From positions 1 to 64,000 of the forward strand of contig CALHTM010000024.1 in assembly GCA_938039975.1 (NCBI GenBank): 64,000 bases of DNA, given 5' to 3'. The translations under genes and the position numbers were made by a program. The notes under the pieces are model-generated. The model worked only from the letters and a program-made list of their open reading frames with translations. It ran no database searches and was not told the origin of the DNA. The stretch's first letter is position 1. Each line of letters opens with the position of its first letter. This document shows, piece after piece, positions 7,064 through 16,083 of this stretch. Source of the stretch: an uncultured Candidatus Saccharibacteria bacterium. Lineage in GTDB: Bacteria > Patescibacteriota > Saccharimonadia > Saccharimonadales > Saccharimonadaceae.

Positions 7064-7438
7064 CTATCGCTTATCGTTCAGTGCTTCTTTGGCGTGGATG
7101 ACAACTTGGCTAGGTGTTAGATTAGCCTTGACGATATAACTATGAATACCTAGGTTACGCAGCTCGGCAGGTGCCTCTTCTTCGCCTAGGTTGGTTAGAA
7201 TGATAACTGGCGTATTAGCATTAGCGGGCTGCTGGCGGATTTTTCGCAGCGCTTCGGTGCCGTTCATATTCGGCATTTGCAGATCAAGCAAAATAATGTC
7301 AGGATTAGCATGCTGAACCACTTTAACGCCAGTCTCGCCGTCGCTGGCAGTAACCACATCGAATCCAGCCGCCTCGAACTTCATCCGGTACATTTGGTTG
7401 ATTACTTGATCGTCCTCGATAATAGCGATAGTTGTCAT
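7064..7438 (-). CDS. Single-domain response regulator (CheY-like)
   Basis: The 124-residue protein is a stand-alone receiver domain: acidic pocket IIEDDQV, phospho-acceptor Asp in DIILLDLQMPNMNG, the Thr switch in VIILTNLG, and the conserved Lys in SYIVKANLT. It has no output domain, so it likely passes phosphate to, or binds, another protein. The frame continues upstream, but ATG 7438 is the natural receiver start and TATTAT with an extended TGC lies 6 nt before it. It is divergent from a histidine kinase whose gene starts 79 nt away, its likely partner. It ends 5 nt from the convergent folD. Confidence 0.92.
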   Translation of the reverse strand: MTTIAIIEDDQVINQMYRMKFEAAGFDVVTASDGETGVKVVQHANPDIILLDLQMPNMNGTEALRKIRQQPANANTPVIILTNLGEEEAPAELRNLGIHSYIVKANLTPSQVVIHAKEALNDKR

Positions 7439-7444
7439 GTTTTT

Positions 7445-7450
7445 ATAATA
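7445..7450 (-). promoter_or_regulatory. -10 box of the response regulator gene
   Basis: The minus strand reads TGCTATTAT ending 6 nt before ATG 7438, an extended -10 in leaderless position. Confidence 0.65.
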
Positions 7451-7503
7451 GCATATCCCGGTTACTTTTCGAGTAAGCTCTAGCGTTATCGTCGAGAAAA
7501 GTG

Positions 7504-7509
7504 TACTAT
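7504..7509 (+). promoter_or_regulatory. -10 box of the histidine kinase gene
   Basis: TACTAT ends 7 nt before ATG 7517 and faces away from the response regulator promoter across a short shared intergenic region. Confidence 0.55.
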
Positions 7510-7516
7510 AAAAGCA

Positions 7517-8770
7517 ATGAAGCGGTTTTTTGGTAGAGTTCGCCGTCCATCGTATCGTTCGCAACAAGTTGTGGACGTTCTGACGCGCAAAATGGTTGAT
7601 GCCAAAGACATTGATACATTGCTAAATAGCTATTTAGAAACTTTTGTTAGTGTACTGCAAGTACGTTTTGCTGGTGTGGCTTTTTGCGATCAATATCACC
7701 AGCCGTATATTGCTGGCAAGCGTAATGTGCCGGCATGGTTGGACTCGCAGACGCTTGGTTCTGGCGACATTGGTGATTATGCTCGATATGGTATTGCAGC
7801 AATCTTACCGCTGTGCGTTGCTGATCAGAAAATTGGTTGCCTGGTAATTGGCGAGCGGCGTGACGGCTGCGAGATTCGCGGTAAGGAATTTGAGCTGTTT
7901 GATGTTTTGGCGCGTAATCTATCGGTGGCGCTTTTGAACATGTTTCGCCTAGAGGAGATTCGCCGCTTAGCTGGAAATTTAGAGAAGGAAGTCGATGAGG
8001 CGACCAGTCAGCTGCGCCAGTCCAACAAAAGATTGCAGGCCCTGGATGCCACTAAAGATGAGTTTGTCAGTATGGCCAGCCACCAGCTGCGGACGCCGCT
8101 GACTAGCGTAAAAGGCTACCTGAGTATGGTTCTCGAGGGCGACGCTGGCGAGATTACACCGCCGCAGCGGCAGCTGCTAGAAGAGGCTTTTCGCAGCAGC
8201 GAGCGGATGGTGCGATTGGTTAGTGATTTTTTGAACGTGAGCCGTTTGCAGACTGGTAAGTTTATTATCAATCGTACAGCGGTCAATTTGTCGCAGCTGG
8301 TTGCCGAAGAGGTTGCGAACGTAGATCAGGTGGCAAATACGCATAAGGTCAAGGTCACGTATCGCCAGCCAGCGCGTTTTCCGCTGCTGTATCTAGACGA
8401 CACCAAGATTCGCCAAGTTATTATGAATTTCATTGATAACGCTATTTATTATTCACCAGACGCTAATACGGTAAAGGTCCGATTGTCAATTGAAGATGGC
8501 CAGGCAGTTTTGCGGGTAATCGATAAGGGAATGGGTGTGTCGCCATCTGCCAAGAAAAAGCTCGGCACTAAGTTCTTTCGCGGCGACAACGCTCGGCGGC
8601 AGCGGCCGGACGGCACGGGGATTGGCTTGTTCTTGGCGAAGAAAGTAGTCGAAGGGCATGGCGGTACGATGATTTTCGAGTCGGAGCTCGGCAAGGGTAG
8701 TACTTTTGGCTTTCGGCTACCGATTGCGGAGTTAAAGTCGCCGCCAGCTCTAGACGGCAGCAAAGCATAA
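7517..8770 (+). CDS. Soluble sensor histidine kinase
   Basis: The 417-residue protein has an N-terminal GAF-like region (about 30-145), a coiled-coil linker (about 145-180), the HisKA box [15 protein letters not shown] with phospho-acceptor His189, and a HATPase domain with the N box (FIDNAIYYS), G1 (VIDKGMGVS) and G2 ([18 protein letters not shown]). There is no membrane segment, so it should sense a cytosolic signal through the GAF-like region. It is divergent from the CheY-like regulator, and the two probably form a two-component pair. Confidence 0.93.
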   Translation: MKRFFGRVRRPSYRSQQVVDVLTRKMVDAKDIDTLLNSYLETFVSVLQVRFAGVAFCDQYHQPYIAGKRNVPAWLDSQTLGSGDIGDYARYGIAAILPLCVADQKIGCLVIGERRDGCEIRGKEFELFDVLARNLSVALLNMFRLEEIRRLAGNLEKEVDEATSQLRQSNKRLQALDATKDEFVSMASHQLRTPLTSVKGYLSMVLEGDAGEITPPQRQLLEEAFRSSERMVRLVSDFLNVSRLQTGKFIINRTAVNLSQLVAEEVANVDQVANTHKVKVTYRQPARFPLLYLDDTKIRQVIMNFIDNAIYYSPDANTVKVRLSIEDGQAVLRVIDKGMGVSPSAKKKLGTKFFRGDNARRQRPDGTGIGLFLAKKVVEGHGGTMIFESELGKGSTFGFRLPIAELKSPPALDGSKA

Positions 8771-8774
8771 ATGG

Positions 8775-8780
8775 TATACT
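8775..8780 (+). promoter_or_regulatory. -10 box before the gene at 8788
   Basis: TATACT with TGG immediately upstream (extended -10) ends 7 nt before ATG 8788. It lies just after the kinase stop codon, suggesting a separate transcription start. Confidence 0.6.
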
Positions 8781-8787
8781 TTTATTT

Positions 8788-9231
8788 ATGAAGAGGAAGA
8801 TGGGATTTATTATAGGCGGCGGCCTGGCGGTTATAGCAGCTGTTGTCGCTGCGGCAGCACTGGGATATCTTTACGGCGGCGTAAAAACGCCAGAACAGCG
8901 CGCGCTGGTTTACTATAATGTGTGCGGAAATGATATCATTGATAAGTTTAATGGTAGTATATCTTCCCCTGATAATCTGAAGAAGATTGCTGGCGAAATA
9001 GAAAAAAAGAATCACTATGCTGATGACGCCACGTGTGTTGTTGCTTTGTATTTTTATCATACGACCGCAGATGCGAACGGTCATAGCCAGAAGACGGACG
9101 AGTTATATAACAAAATAAAAAACCTGTCAGACAAAGGAATATACGCTAGCGGCAGGCTGAAGGTGCCAGTTAATGTTGAGCAGCTAAATTTGCTGCGCAG
9201 CAAGCAATCAGTTCCGGAGAATAAACAATAA
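8788..9231 (+). CDS. Membrane-anchored small protein of unknown function
   Basis: The 147-residue protein starts with a basic end and one hydrophobic segment (MGFIIGGGLAVIAAVVAAAALGYLY), followed by about 115 extracellular-type residues with two cysteines (YYNVCGNDII and ADDATCVVAL) that could form a disulphide. The C-terminal half is helical and charged. I recognise no family. The last base of its stop codon is the A of the next ATG (TAATG), so it is translationally coupled to the large secreted protein that follows and may be its partner or chaperone; that is inference. Confidence 0.75.
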   Translation: MKRKMGFIIGGGLAVIAAVVAAAALGYLYGGVKTPEQRALVYYNVCGNDIIDKFNGSISSPDNLKKIAGEIEKKNHYADDATCVVALYFYHTTADANGHSQKTDELYNKIKNLSDKGIYASGRLKVPVNVEQLNLLRSKQSVPENKQ

Positions 9232-12014
9232 TGCACAAGGGGCTGCTGCGTGGCTTGAAGTGGTGGCTTAGCTGTTTTGTTATTGTAGCGGCCGCAGGTG
9301 TTGTTTGTTTGCTGAGAAGCGATACGTCGTATGCAGTTTATGGTTGGAATTCTGGACGTAACGATATGGAGAAGCAAGCTTGGGGCGGCGATCCTTGCGG
9401 CGATTATATTAATCACCCGTGCGCTGTCTGGTGGGCGTCTTATCATAATACGAACTATTTCAGTATGGTGGGGTCTTCGCCGACCAACCCGATCGAGATG
9501 GACTGGAATGCAACGACACTATACTTTACTATACGAGGCTCGTGGAATACCCAACGATTTCGTAATCCAATTAGAATTTACTCTCTGTTCACTTTCAATG
9601 GGCAGGGTAGGTCTGTTTGGGTAACTAATCCAGCAGGTCATATAGACGGTAATGGCAATTATTTCTTTAATAGAGGCTACTATGGCGGCGGCGGTCCTGA
9701 ATATCAGTGGATAAACGGTGAAAGCGAATGGGACCAGTTAAATCTAGGAGCTGACGTTAACGGTGTCGCTCAACCTGGCGGCCCGTCAGAGCTGGTTACG
9801 TTTGGTGCGAAAAGCTGTCTGGCAGTTATGAGAGGTAATAAAGTATACACTTATAGCGGCTCTCATGTTAACTGCGGTACCGATAATATCTCACTGTGGG
9901 TACGCCGTAAGCCGCGACCTAGCGGCTGGAAAGTCCAAGGCGAAAGCTATATCTATAATCGTTCCGACAACAAGACTTATGCGAATTATAATAATTCCAA
10001 TGCCTTTGGTACTTCTCGCCCGTACGCCGATCGGCATCTAGATGGTAAACCTGATGTCTTTCCTGGAAAACAGGCCGAGTTCATAGCGACTCTTCGGAAT
10101 ACTCCATATTCAAATTATCAGCATACAAATTCTAGCGTACAAGTAGTTATAGAATCGGCATATTTTAATAATCTGCACGATGTTGCTAGCTGTACCGGTA
10201 AGGATTGGCGCCATTGCGGTGGTAGCAATAATGGACATAGAGTTCTCATTGCACGCGGAGCGGTCAGTAATATTTATAACAATAAATGCCGGTCGGCGCT
10301 TAATAACTTAGTGCAAAGTCCTAATAACACAAATACTTGGAGTGGTCGGGATGGTGACGATTGTATGAAGATTCGCGCGCCTAGCGACGGTAGTCGAGCG
10401 GGGTCTTATATATGTACGCAGATATGGTGGACGTGGCCAGACTCGGTAGTACGTAGGGACTGGGCCTCTAGCGAGCCTGCCTGCGCGAGGGTGGCTTCGG
10501 ACTTTAATTTGGTGCCAGGAGTTGGTTCAGCGGGCGGGTCGACGGCTATTGGTGTACTAGAACAAGGTAATGCGACAACGCTAGATAGCACCATATACAA
10601 TACGGGCGGGCGTCGCGAAGCTGGCGGTAGTAGTGATGCCGATGTCTTTACGTTTGCCTTCACTGGATCGGCTGCGGAAATGTCGGATGGTCAACTGGGC
10701 AGTATACTAAATGGCATATTCAATAAGAATGACGGAGACAGGCATTATGCCGATACGACCTATGGCGCAGGCGTGAATACATGCTCTTGGCTCAACTCTC
10801 AGCCCCAGTTGTCTGGTAAAATTAGCGATTGTACGCCAACAAATAACAAGCAGAGTGCTTTTGACAGGACTGAAGTTATTGATACATCGGCGCTTGATAC
10901 GGCACGATACAAGATTGGCGATGTAATTTGCCGGGTAGCTACTGTTAATAAGTATAACTGGGATACAACGGGAGATTCTTCAAAACGCCGCGTATCGTAT
11001 CCGCGTTGCTACCGTATTTCCAAGAGGCCAATGGTACAAATCTGGGGTGGCGATGTGCGTGTCGGGTCGAGCAATATCGCGAATGCTTTAATCACCCAAC
11101 AGTATAAGTCGGGCATCTATACTGGCGGCGCGCGTACGCTGACTATGAGTGGCAATACTCATTCAATCGGCAGCTGGGGTGAGTATGGTATGTTTGCGCC
11201 AGAAATTTCCTCGTATAGTAAGTCGAATGTTGTATCGGCGTCAGGGGGTGCTCTCTCTGGCATGGGTACGACATCGCGGTTGGGTATAGCGGCAGATAGC
11301 GAGTTAAATGGTCTAACATTTGCCAATAATAAGGCTAGATATGGGCAATGGGGAACTATCGGCGCGCAAAATACTGTCAAATCTAGTTATTTTGGCGCTC
11401 AGCGTCCGTTGGCGGGCGAGAATATCTCGCTTAACGGATTAGATGGCTCGTACAAATTGTCATCGTCGCGAGCAATCGTGAATTTGTCGGGCGGCACTAT
11501 TGGGATGGGTAGGTCGGTTATCATTGATGCTAGCGACAAGACGGTGGCCGTAGACGGCGACATACGTTATGATACTGGTAATTTCTCTAGCGCTAGTCAA
11601 TTGCCGCAGGTTGTAATTTATGCGCGCAATATCATTGTTAAGGATAGTGTAACTAATATTGATGCTTGGTTAATTGCTTCGGGTACTAATGCCGGCGTGG
11701 GCGGTGTAATCTCTACCTGCGAAGTTGACGAGAGTGGTGTTCGATCAGCATTGATCCGATCTGATTATACTAGCGGATTGAAATCGACGATTTGTGACAA
11801 GCCGTTACAGATTAATGGGGTAGTGTCGGCGCGTGTTTTGCAGTTGCGCCGTACTCACGGAGCTGACGGTTCGGCTGGCAATGAGAATGGTTATACCACG
11901 CCAGCGGAGATTATTAACGCGCGGATGGATACGTACTTGTGGGCCTATAATAAAGCTAACGCAAACAGTTCTATTTCAACCGACACCACAACCGAGCTGC
12001 CACCGCGGTATTAG
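9231..12014 (+). CDS. Large secreted protein of unknown function
   Basis: The 927-residue protein has an N-terminal export signal (basic start, hydrophobic WWLSCFVIVAAAGVVCLL, then DTSYAVYG as a possible cleavage area) and no C-terminal anchor. It is rich in Gly, Ser, Asn, Trp and Tyr with many spaced cysteines, typical of an exported, disulphide-bonded protein. The last third contains Gly/Ser-rich alternating stretches (GGTIGMGRSVIIDASDKTVA, VVIYARNIIVKDSVTNIDAW) that suggest a beta-solenoid or bactofilin-like strand repeat. It is coupled to the small membrane protein before it. A surface adhesin or host-contact role is plausible but not shown. Confidence 0.8.
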   Translation: MHKGLLRGLKWWLSCFVIVAAAGVVCLLRSDTSYAVYGWNSGRNDMEKQAWGGDPCGDYINHPCAVWWASYHNTNYFSMVGSSPTNPIEMDWNATTLYFTIRGSWNTQRFRNPIRIYSLFTFNGQGRSVWVTNPAGHIDGNGNYFFNRGYYGGGGPEYQWINGESEWDQLNLGADVNGVAQPGGPSELVTFGAKSCLAVMRGNKVYTYSGSHVNCGTDNISLWVRRKPRPSGWKVQGESYIYNRSDNKTYANYNNSNAFGTSRPYADRHLDGKPDVFPGKQAEFIATLRNTPYSNYQHTNSSVQVVIESAYFNNLHDVASCTGKDWRHCGGSNNGHRVLIARGAVSNIYNNKCRSALNNLVQSPNNTNTWSGRDGDDCMKIRAPSDGSRAGSYICTQIWWTWPDSVVRRDWASSEPACARVASDFNLVPGVGSAGGSTAIGVLEQGNATTLDSTIYNTGGRREAGGSSDADVFTFAFTGSAAEMSDGQLGSILNGIFNKNDGDRHYADTTYGAGVNTCSWLNSQPQLSGKISDCTPTNNKQSAFDRTEVIDTSALDTARYKIGDVICRVATVNKYNWDTTGDSSKRRVSYPRCYRISKRPMVQIWGGDVRVGSSNIANALITQQYKSGIYTGGARTLTMSGNTHSIGSWGEYGMFAPEISSYSKSNVVSASGGALSGMGTTSRLGIAADSELNGLTFANNKARYGQWGTIGAQNTVKSSYFGAQRPLAGENISLNGLDGSYKLSSSRAIVNLSGGTIGMGRSVIIDASDKTVAVDGDIRYDTGNFSSASQLPQVVIYARNIIVKDSVTNIDAWLIASGTNAGVGGVISTCEVDESGVRSALIRSDYTSGLKSTICDKPLQINGVVSARVLQLRRTHGADGSAGNENGYTTPAEIINARMDTYLWAYNKANANSSISTDTTTELPPRY

Positions 12015-12065
12015 CAGTTGTTTATTGCGCAAATAAGGCCAATCTGTTAAGATATCTGTAAGTGC

Positions 12066-12140
12066 GGCCTTATCGTCTAACGGTTAGGACACCAGGTTTT
12101 CATCCTGGCAATCCGGGTTCGATTCCCGGTAAGGTCACCA
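12066..12140 (+). tRNA. tRNA-Glu (TTC), CCA encoded
   Basis: Acceptor GGCCTTA/TAAGGTC, D-stem GTCT/GGAC, anticodon stem CCAGG/CCTGG around TTTTCAT (anticodon TTC), T-arm with TTCGATT, and encoded CCA at 12138-12140. A plausible promoter precedes it: TTGCGC, 17 nt, TAAGAT. No 5'-half copy is present. Confidence 0.96.
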
Positions 12141-12164
12141 TATAATATAAATTTGCACTTGTCA

Positions 12165-12195
12165 AGTACGTCCTAGTATGGGCGTACTATTTTTG
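12165..12195 (+). terminator. Terminator after tRNA-Glu
   Basis: AGTACGTCC (12165-12173) pairs with GGGCGTACT (12180-12188, one G-U pair) around a 6-nt loop, followed by ATTTTTG. Confidence 0.8.
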
Positions 12196-12210
12196 TGGAA
12201 CATATTAGAG

Positions 12211-12216
12211 TATAAT
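12211..12216 (+). promoter_or_regulatory. -10 box of pyk
   Basis: TATAAT ends 8 nt before ATG 12225 with no Shine-Dalgarno sequence between, the leaderless arrangement. Confidence 0.65.
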
Positions 12217-12224
12217 AACTATCT

Positions 12225-13652
12225 ATGAGTAATACATTTAAAAGGACTAAGATACTGGCGACTCTGGGGCCAGCCACAAATTCACCAGAGAAAATCAAAC
12301 AATTAATTGAAGCTGGCGCAAATGGCTTTCGTTTGAACTTTAGCCATGGATCGTACGAAGAACGGCTAGATCAGATTAAATGGATTCGTGATGCTAGCGC
12401 CGAAGTTGGCCGAACGGTAGCAATCTTGCAGGATTTACAAGGACCAAAAATTCGTCTCGGCGTTCTAAAGAACAACCACTTAGACGTTAAAGCTGGCGAC
12501 GATATCGTTCTCGATCATGCAATTCAAGAGCATGATGGCAGTATGAATTTGCCGATTCAATACAATTTAGCTAACAAAGTTAAGGTTGGCGAGCCAGTTT
12601 ACTTGTTTGACGGCAAGATTCGCGGCGAGATGATTGAGCGGGTTAGCGATACAGCAATCAAGATTCGTATTCTGAACGATGGATTTTTGATGAGCCGTAA
12701 AGGCTTGAATCTGCCAGACACCGACTTTGGCGGCGATATTTTAACGCCAAAAGATTTGGCTGACGTAGAGTTTGGCGCCGATAAAGATATTGATTTTGTA
12801 GCCCTCAGTTTTATTCAGAGCGCAGACGATATCAATAACTTGCGGCAGATTATGCTAAGCCATGGTTCAACAGCGCAAATTATCGCGAAAGTTGAGACCA
12901 AAGCAGCTATCGAGATGGAATCGCTCAAAGAAATAGTCAAAGCTGCTGACGGCGTGATGATTGCGCGCGGCGACTTAGCGGTCGAGACTAGTCCCGAGAT
13001 TGTACCGATTGTTGAGCGCGAAGCAATTCGCTTGTGCCGCAAATACGGTAAACTATCAATAGTGGCAACGCAAATGTTAGCCAGTATGGTTGATAATCCA
13101 GAGCCTACTCGCGCCGAAGTTAGCGATGTAGCAACAGCAGTAATCCTTGGTGCTGATGTGGTAATGCTCTCTGACGAGACAGCTAATGGTAGCTATCCTG
13201 TCGAGGCAGTCAAAATGATGGCCAAGACGGTGCGCTACACACAGTCGCGCTGGCCGATGAATGACATGCCGATTGAATATGGCGAGAAGAACCGTCGCCG
13301 TAATGCGATTGCTAATGCTGCGGTAGTAGTAGCTAACCAAGTAGACGCCGATGTGATTATCGCCGAAACTAAATCTGGCGCGACGGCTGCGCGGATTGCA
13401 GCTTGCCGTCCAGAGTTGCCAATCGCTGCGGTAACGCCGAATAAGCGTGTGGCTCAACAGTTAGCTTTGTCATATGCTACCCGTTCATATGTGCGTAAAG
13501 AGGGCGAGCATGTTGGTACAAAATTAGCCAAAGAATTGCTTGATTGGGGTACTTTCGGGCGCGATGATAAATTGACCGCGGTTGTTGTCAGCGGCCGCCA
13601 GTCGGGTGTAGCCGGCGGTACCGACACATTGCGTGTGCGTGTTGTTGAGTAA
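12225..13652 (+). CDS. pyk: Pyruvate kinase
   Basis: This 475-residue cytosolic enzyme transfers phosphate from phosphoenolpyruvate to ADP, the ATP-yielding last step of lower glycolysis. Family motifs: KILATLGPAT and RLNFSHGSYE at the N-terminus, QDLQGPKIRLG, the Mg/ADP site MIARGDLAVE, QMLASM, and MLSDETANGSYPVEAV. The length and the C-terminal regulatory-type domain (NAAVVVANQVDADVIIAET) are normal. It is followed by a terminator and then tpiA, giving two lower-glycolysis genes side by side. Confidence 0.97.
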   Translation: MSNTFKRTKILATLGPATNSPEKIKQLIEAGANGFRLNFSHGSYEERLDQIKWIRDASAEVGRTVAILQDLQGPKIRLGVLKNNHLDVKAGDDIVLDHAIQEHDGSMNLPIQYNLANKVKVGEPVYLFDGKIRGEMIERVSDTAIKIRILNDGFLMSRKGLNLPDTDFGGDILTPKDLADVEFGADKDIDFVALSFIQSADDINNLRQIMLSHGSTAQIIAKVETKAAIEMESLKEIVKAADGVMIARGDLAVETSPEIVPIVEREAIRLCRKYGKLSIVATQMLASMVDNPEPTRAEVSDVATAVILGADVVMLSDETANGSYPVEAVKMMAKTVRYTQSRWPMNDMPIEYGEKNRRRNAIANAAVVVANQVDADVIIAETKSGATAARIAACRPELPIAAVTPNKRVAQQLALSYATRSYVRKEGEHVGTKLAKELLDWGTFGRDDKLTAVVVSGRQSGVAGGTDTLRVRVVE

Positions 13653-13670
13653 AAGCAGCAAAGTTTAAGA

Positions 13671-13697
13671 GACACCTCGCTTTTGGCGGGGTGTTTT
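13671..13697 (+). terminator. Terminator after pyk
   Basis: ACACCTCGC (13672-13680) pairs with GCGGGGTGT (13686-13694, one G-U pair), followed by TTTTC. Confidence 0.85.
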
Positions 13698-13771
13698 CAT
13701 GCAAAAAACTAGACGAGCGTTAATAACTGTAGTAAACTAGACGCAAGGGTAAACATAAGCAAGTATAAAAC

Positions 13772-14557
13772 GTGGGCAAGAAACTTATTATTGCAAACTG
13801 GAAAATGAACCTCACCGTCAATGAGGCGAGTTTGTATGTTCATAAACTCGACAAGCTGGTTGGCAAGCTCAAAAATACTGAGGTAGTGTTGGCACCGACC
13901 ATGTTAGCACTCCAGCCGCTTAATATGCAGGTGCAACATCATCACTTTAACCTGGCAGTGCAGAACTTTTATTGGCGTGATAGCGGTGCTTACACTGGTG
14001 AAGTATCAGCGTCGCAGCTGCGCGGTATCGTAAAATATGGCATAATTGGCCACAGCGAGCGCCGGCATATCTTTGCCGAGCGCAGTAAAGATATTCGCAG
14101 CAAAGTGCAGGCGGCAGTGCGTAATAATATTACGCCTGTATTGTGTATTGGTGAAACAGCCCAAGAACGAGCCAACAAGGAAACGTCTGATGTAATTCGC
14201 GATCAGTTGGTGGGAGGACTAGCTAATATCACGAGCGTTGAGGTTGGCCAGATTGTTATAGCTTATGAGCCAGTGTGGTCAATCGGTACTGGTAAATTCG
14301 CTTCACCGCGCGACGTTGAACGCGCCGTTAAATATATTCGTCGGCAAATTGAGCATCTTTTCGGTAAGGTCGCTGCCGAGAATGTCCGCGTACTTTACGG
14401 CGGTAGCGTTAATCTTGATAACGCTATGTCGTATTTGCAAACAGCTGGTGTAAATGGTTTGCTTATCGGTGAATCAAGTTTGGATGTCTATGCTTTTGCT
14501 GGCATTATCAAAAAATGTGAAGATATGCCATCCTTACCAGTAAAGAGGGGTAAATAG
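13772..14557 (+). CDS. tpiA: Triosephosphate isomerase
   Basis: The 261-residue enzyme interconverts dihydroxyacetone phosphate and glyceraldehyde-3-phosphate. Catalytic residues are in place: Lys11 in IANWKMN, His94 in IIGHSERR, Glu166 in AYEPVWSIGTGK, and the phosphate-binding VLYGGSVN. The start codon is GTG at 13772, which gives the canonical MGKKLIIANW start. AGTATAAA lies just before it, but too close for the spacing seen elsewhere, so the promoter is unclear. The next gene follows after 2 nt. Confidence 0.96.
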   Translation: MGKKLIIANWKMNLTVNEASLYVHKLDKLVGKLKNTEVVLAPTMLALQPLNMQVQHHHFNLAVQNFYWRDSGAYTGEVSASQLRGIVKYGIIGHSERRHIFAERSKDIRSKVQAAVRNNITPVLCIGETAQERANKETSDVIRDQLVGGLANITSVEVGQIVIAYEPVWSIGTGKFASPRDVERAVKYIRRQIEHLFGKVAAENVRVLYGGSVNLDNAMSYLQTAGVNGLLIGESSLDVYAFAGIIKKCEDMPSLPVKRGK

Positions 14558-14559
14558 CC

Positions 14560-16065
14560 ATGACAGAATTCGACTTCGACGAGCTAGATCGTTCAATTAC
14601 CGAGGCTATGTCCAAGAGCGGATTATTAAAAGAGGACGGTCAACATGCTGAGGCGCCAACACCGCCGGCTGTCTCTACGCCTTCAGATCCTTCCTCTAAT
14701 ACTGCGCCGGTTTCAGTTGAGCCTAATAAATTAGCTCCTGGTCCTGGTCCGGTTGCGAATATGACGGCTTCACCCTCGCCGGCCGCAACGGTTGGCGTCG
14801 CTAAGCAGCCAAGTTCATCTGTATCAACAGCTAGCGTACCAGTTTTGACTACAGCTCCAGCACAGCCAGCTGTTGGAGTGTCTACCGCTCAGGTTCAGAC
14901 TTTGCCAACAAACGGTGCTTCAGCTTCGACTGGTGTGTCGGTCGCTTCTCAGGCTTCTACTGTTGTTCAAAATTCAGCTCTAAATAGCTCAGTACCGTCG
15001 CCAGCTCTCCAGCCGTTGCCGCAAGCCGCAATACCGCCGCAGGTAGCGGCAATTGGCGGAGCTGTGCCAGTCCGATCGGGATTACCAAAAAAAATGAAGA
15101 CTAAGAGTCGCGGCCGTTTCATGGACATAGTTAGTTCGCAGCCAGGTGTCAACAAACATCCCGCCAGCAAAGTTAAGTATTCTACGATGCCAGCACAGTC
15201 GTTAAGTAATGTGTCATCTAATATTTCTGGCGGCTCGTCTCAACAATTAGGGTCAACTGGCCAGCGAAGCGCTCAGCGTCTTGCTGCTAATTCTACTCAG
15301 TTTAGTTCTAACGAAAATGTAGCAGCAAATACAAATAACGTTTCTAGCGAACTGCAATCGTCTGAATCGCGAGTTTTTCACGGTAGCAGCGCATTGCCTC
15401 AAACTTCACAGTCTAATCCTGGTTTTGAAGACAAAAATGATTATGATGAAGCAGACGACGGCAAAGACGAAAAAAGATCGTATTCTATCGGCGGTACGCA
15501 CGGTAGGGATATTGCACCGTCTGCCGAGCTTGTTGAGTCGCTACAGAAAGACGCGCAAGATGCTAGCAACGAGATTGGGTTTTCGCAAGCAGAATCGCGA
15601 GCTAACGATATTCAATCAATCGAGGACGCTTCAGCTGAAAACGATGAAGATGACGCTAGAATACAAGACGCGCCAGCTCCTAAAAAACATCGGTTTATGC
15701 CGATTGGCGGCAAGCCAAAGCCTGTTGAAAAAACTCCTAATCCTCCTGCTGTCGAAGCTTCTGTTGCTAGTGTAGAAAATACGAGCGAGCAACCCGATCA
15801 ACTAGCTGAACCTATGACAAATCAGACGGTAGATTCGCCTGTGCAGTCCGCTACTACAGAACCAGATCCGCCTCGCGAGCAAACCATCGACGAAATTGAA
15901 TCAGGCGCTATTTATGATACTTCTGAATATTACACTGAATTCAAGGACGACAAGAAACATAAGCAATCGCGCCATTCAGGTTTGAAATGGTTTTTGGTGA
16001 TCATAGTATTCTTGGCTTTGGGTGCGCTGGCGGGCGCTGGCTATTTCTTCCTGACTCGCTATTAA
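14560..16065 (+). CDS. Low-complexity tail-anchored protein of unknown function
   Basis: The 501-residue protein begins with a short acidic helix (FDFDELDRSITEAMSKSGL), continues with about 430 residues rich in Pro, Ala, Ser, Thr, Gln and acidic residues that look disordered, and ends in one membrane segment (LKWFLVIIVFLALGALAGAGYFFL) with only three residues after it. This places a long flexible domain in the cytoplasm, anchored by its C-terminus. No family is recognised. It starts 2 nt after tpiA and precedes the helicase gene, whose promoter overlaps its end. Confidence 0.75.
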   Translation: MTEFDFDELDRSITEAMSKSGLLKEDGQHAEAPTPPAVSTPSDPSSNTAPVSVEPNKLAPGPGPVANMTASPSPAATVGVAKQPSSSVSTASVPVLTTAPAQPAVGVSTAQVQTLPTNGASASTGVSVASQASTVVQNSALNSSVPSPALQPLPQAAIPPQVAAIGGAVPVRSGLPKKMKTKSRGRFMDIVSSQPGVNKHPASKVKYSTMPAQSLSNVSSNISGGSSQQLGSTGQRSAQRLAANSTQFSSNENVAANTNNVSSELQSSESRVFHGSSALPQTSQSNPGFEDKNDYDEADDGKDEKRSYSIGGTHGRDIAPSAELVESLQKDAQDASNEIGFSQAESRANDIQSIEDASAENDEDDARIQDAPAPKKHRFMPIGGKPKPVEKTPNPPAVEASVASVENTSEQPDQLAEPMTNQTVDSPVQSATTEPDPPREQTIDEIESGAIYDTSEYYTEFKDDKKHKQSRHSGLKWFLVIIVFLALGALAGAGYFFLTRY

Positions 16066-16070
16066 CGCGA

Positions 16071-16076
16071 TATAAT
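16071..16076 (+). promoter_or_regulatory. -10 box of the uvrD/pcrA gene
   Basis: TATAAT overlaps an in-frame ATG at 16075. The next in-frame ATG, at 16084, is 7 nt after the box and fits the leaderless rule, so it is the preferred start. Confidence 0.65.
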
Positions 16077-16083
16077 GAGTGTG

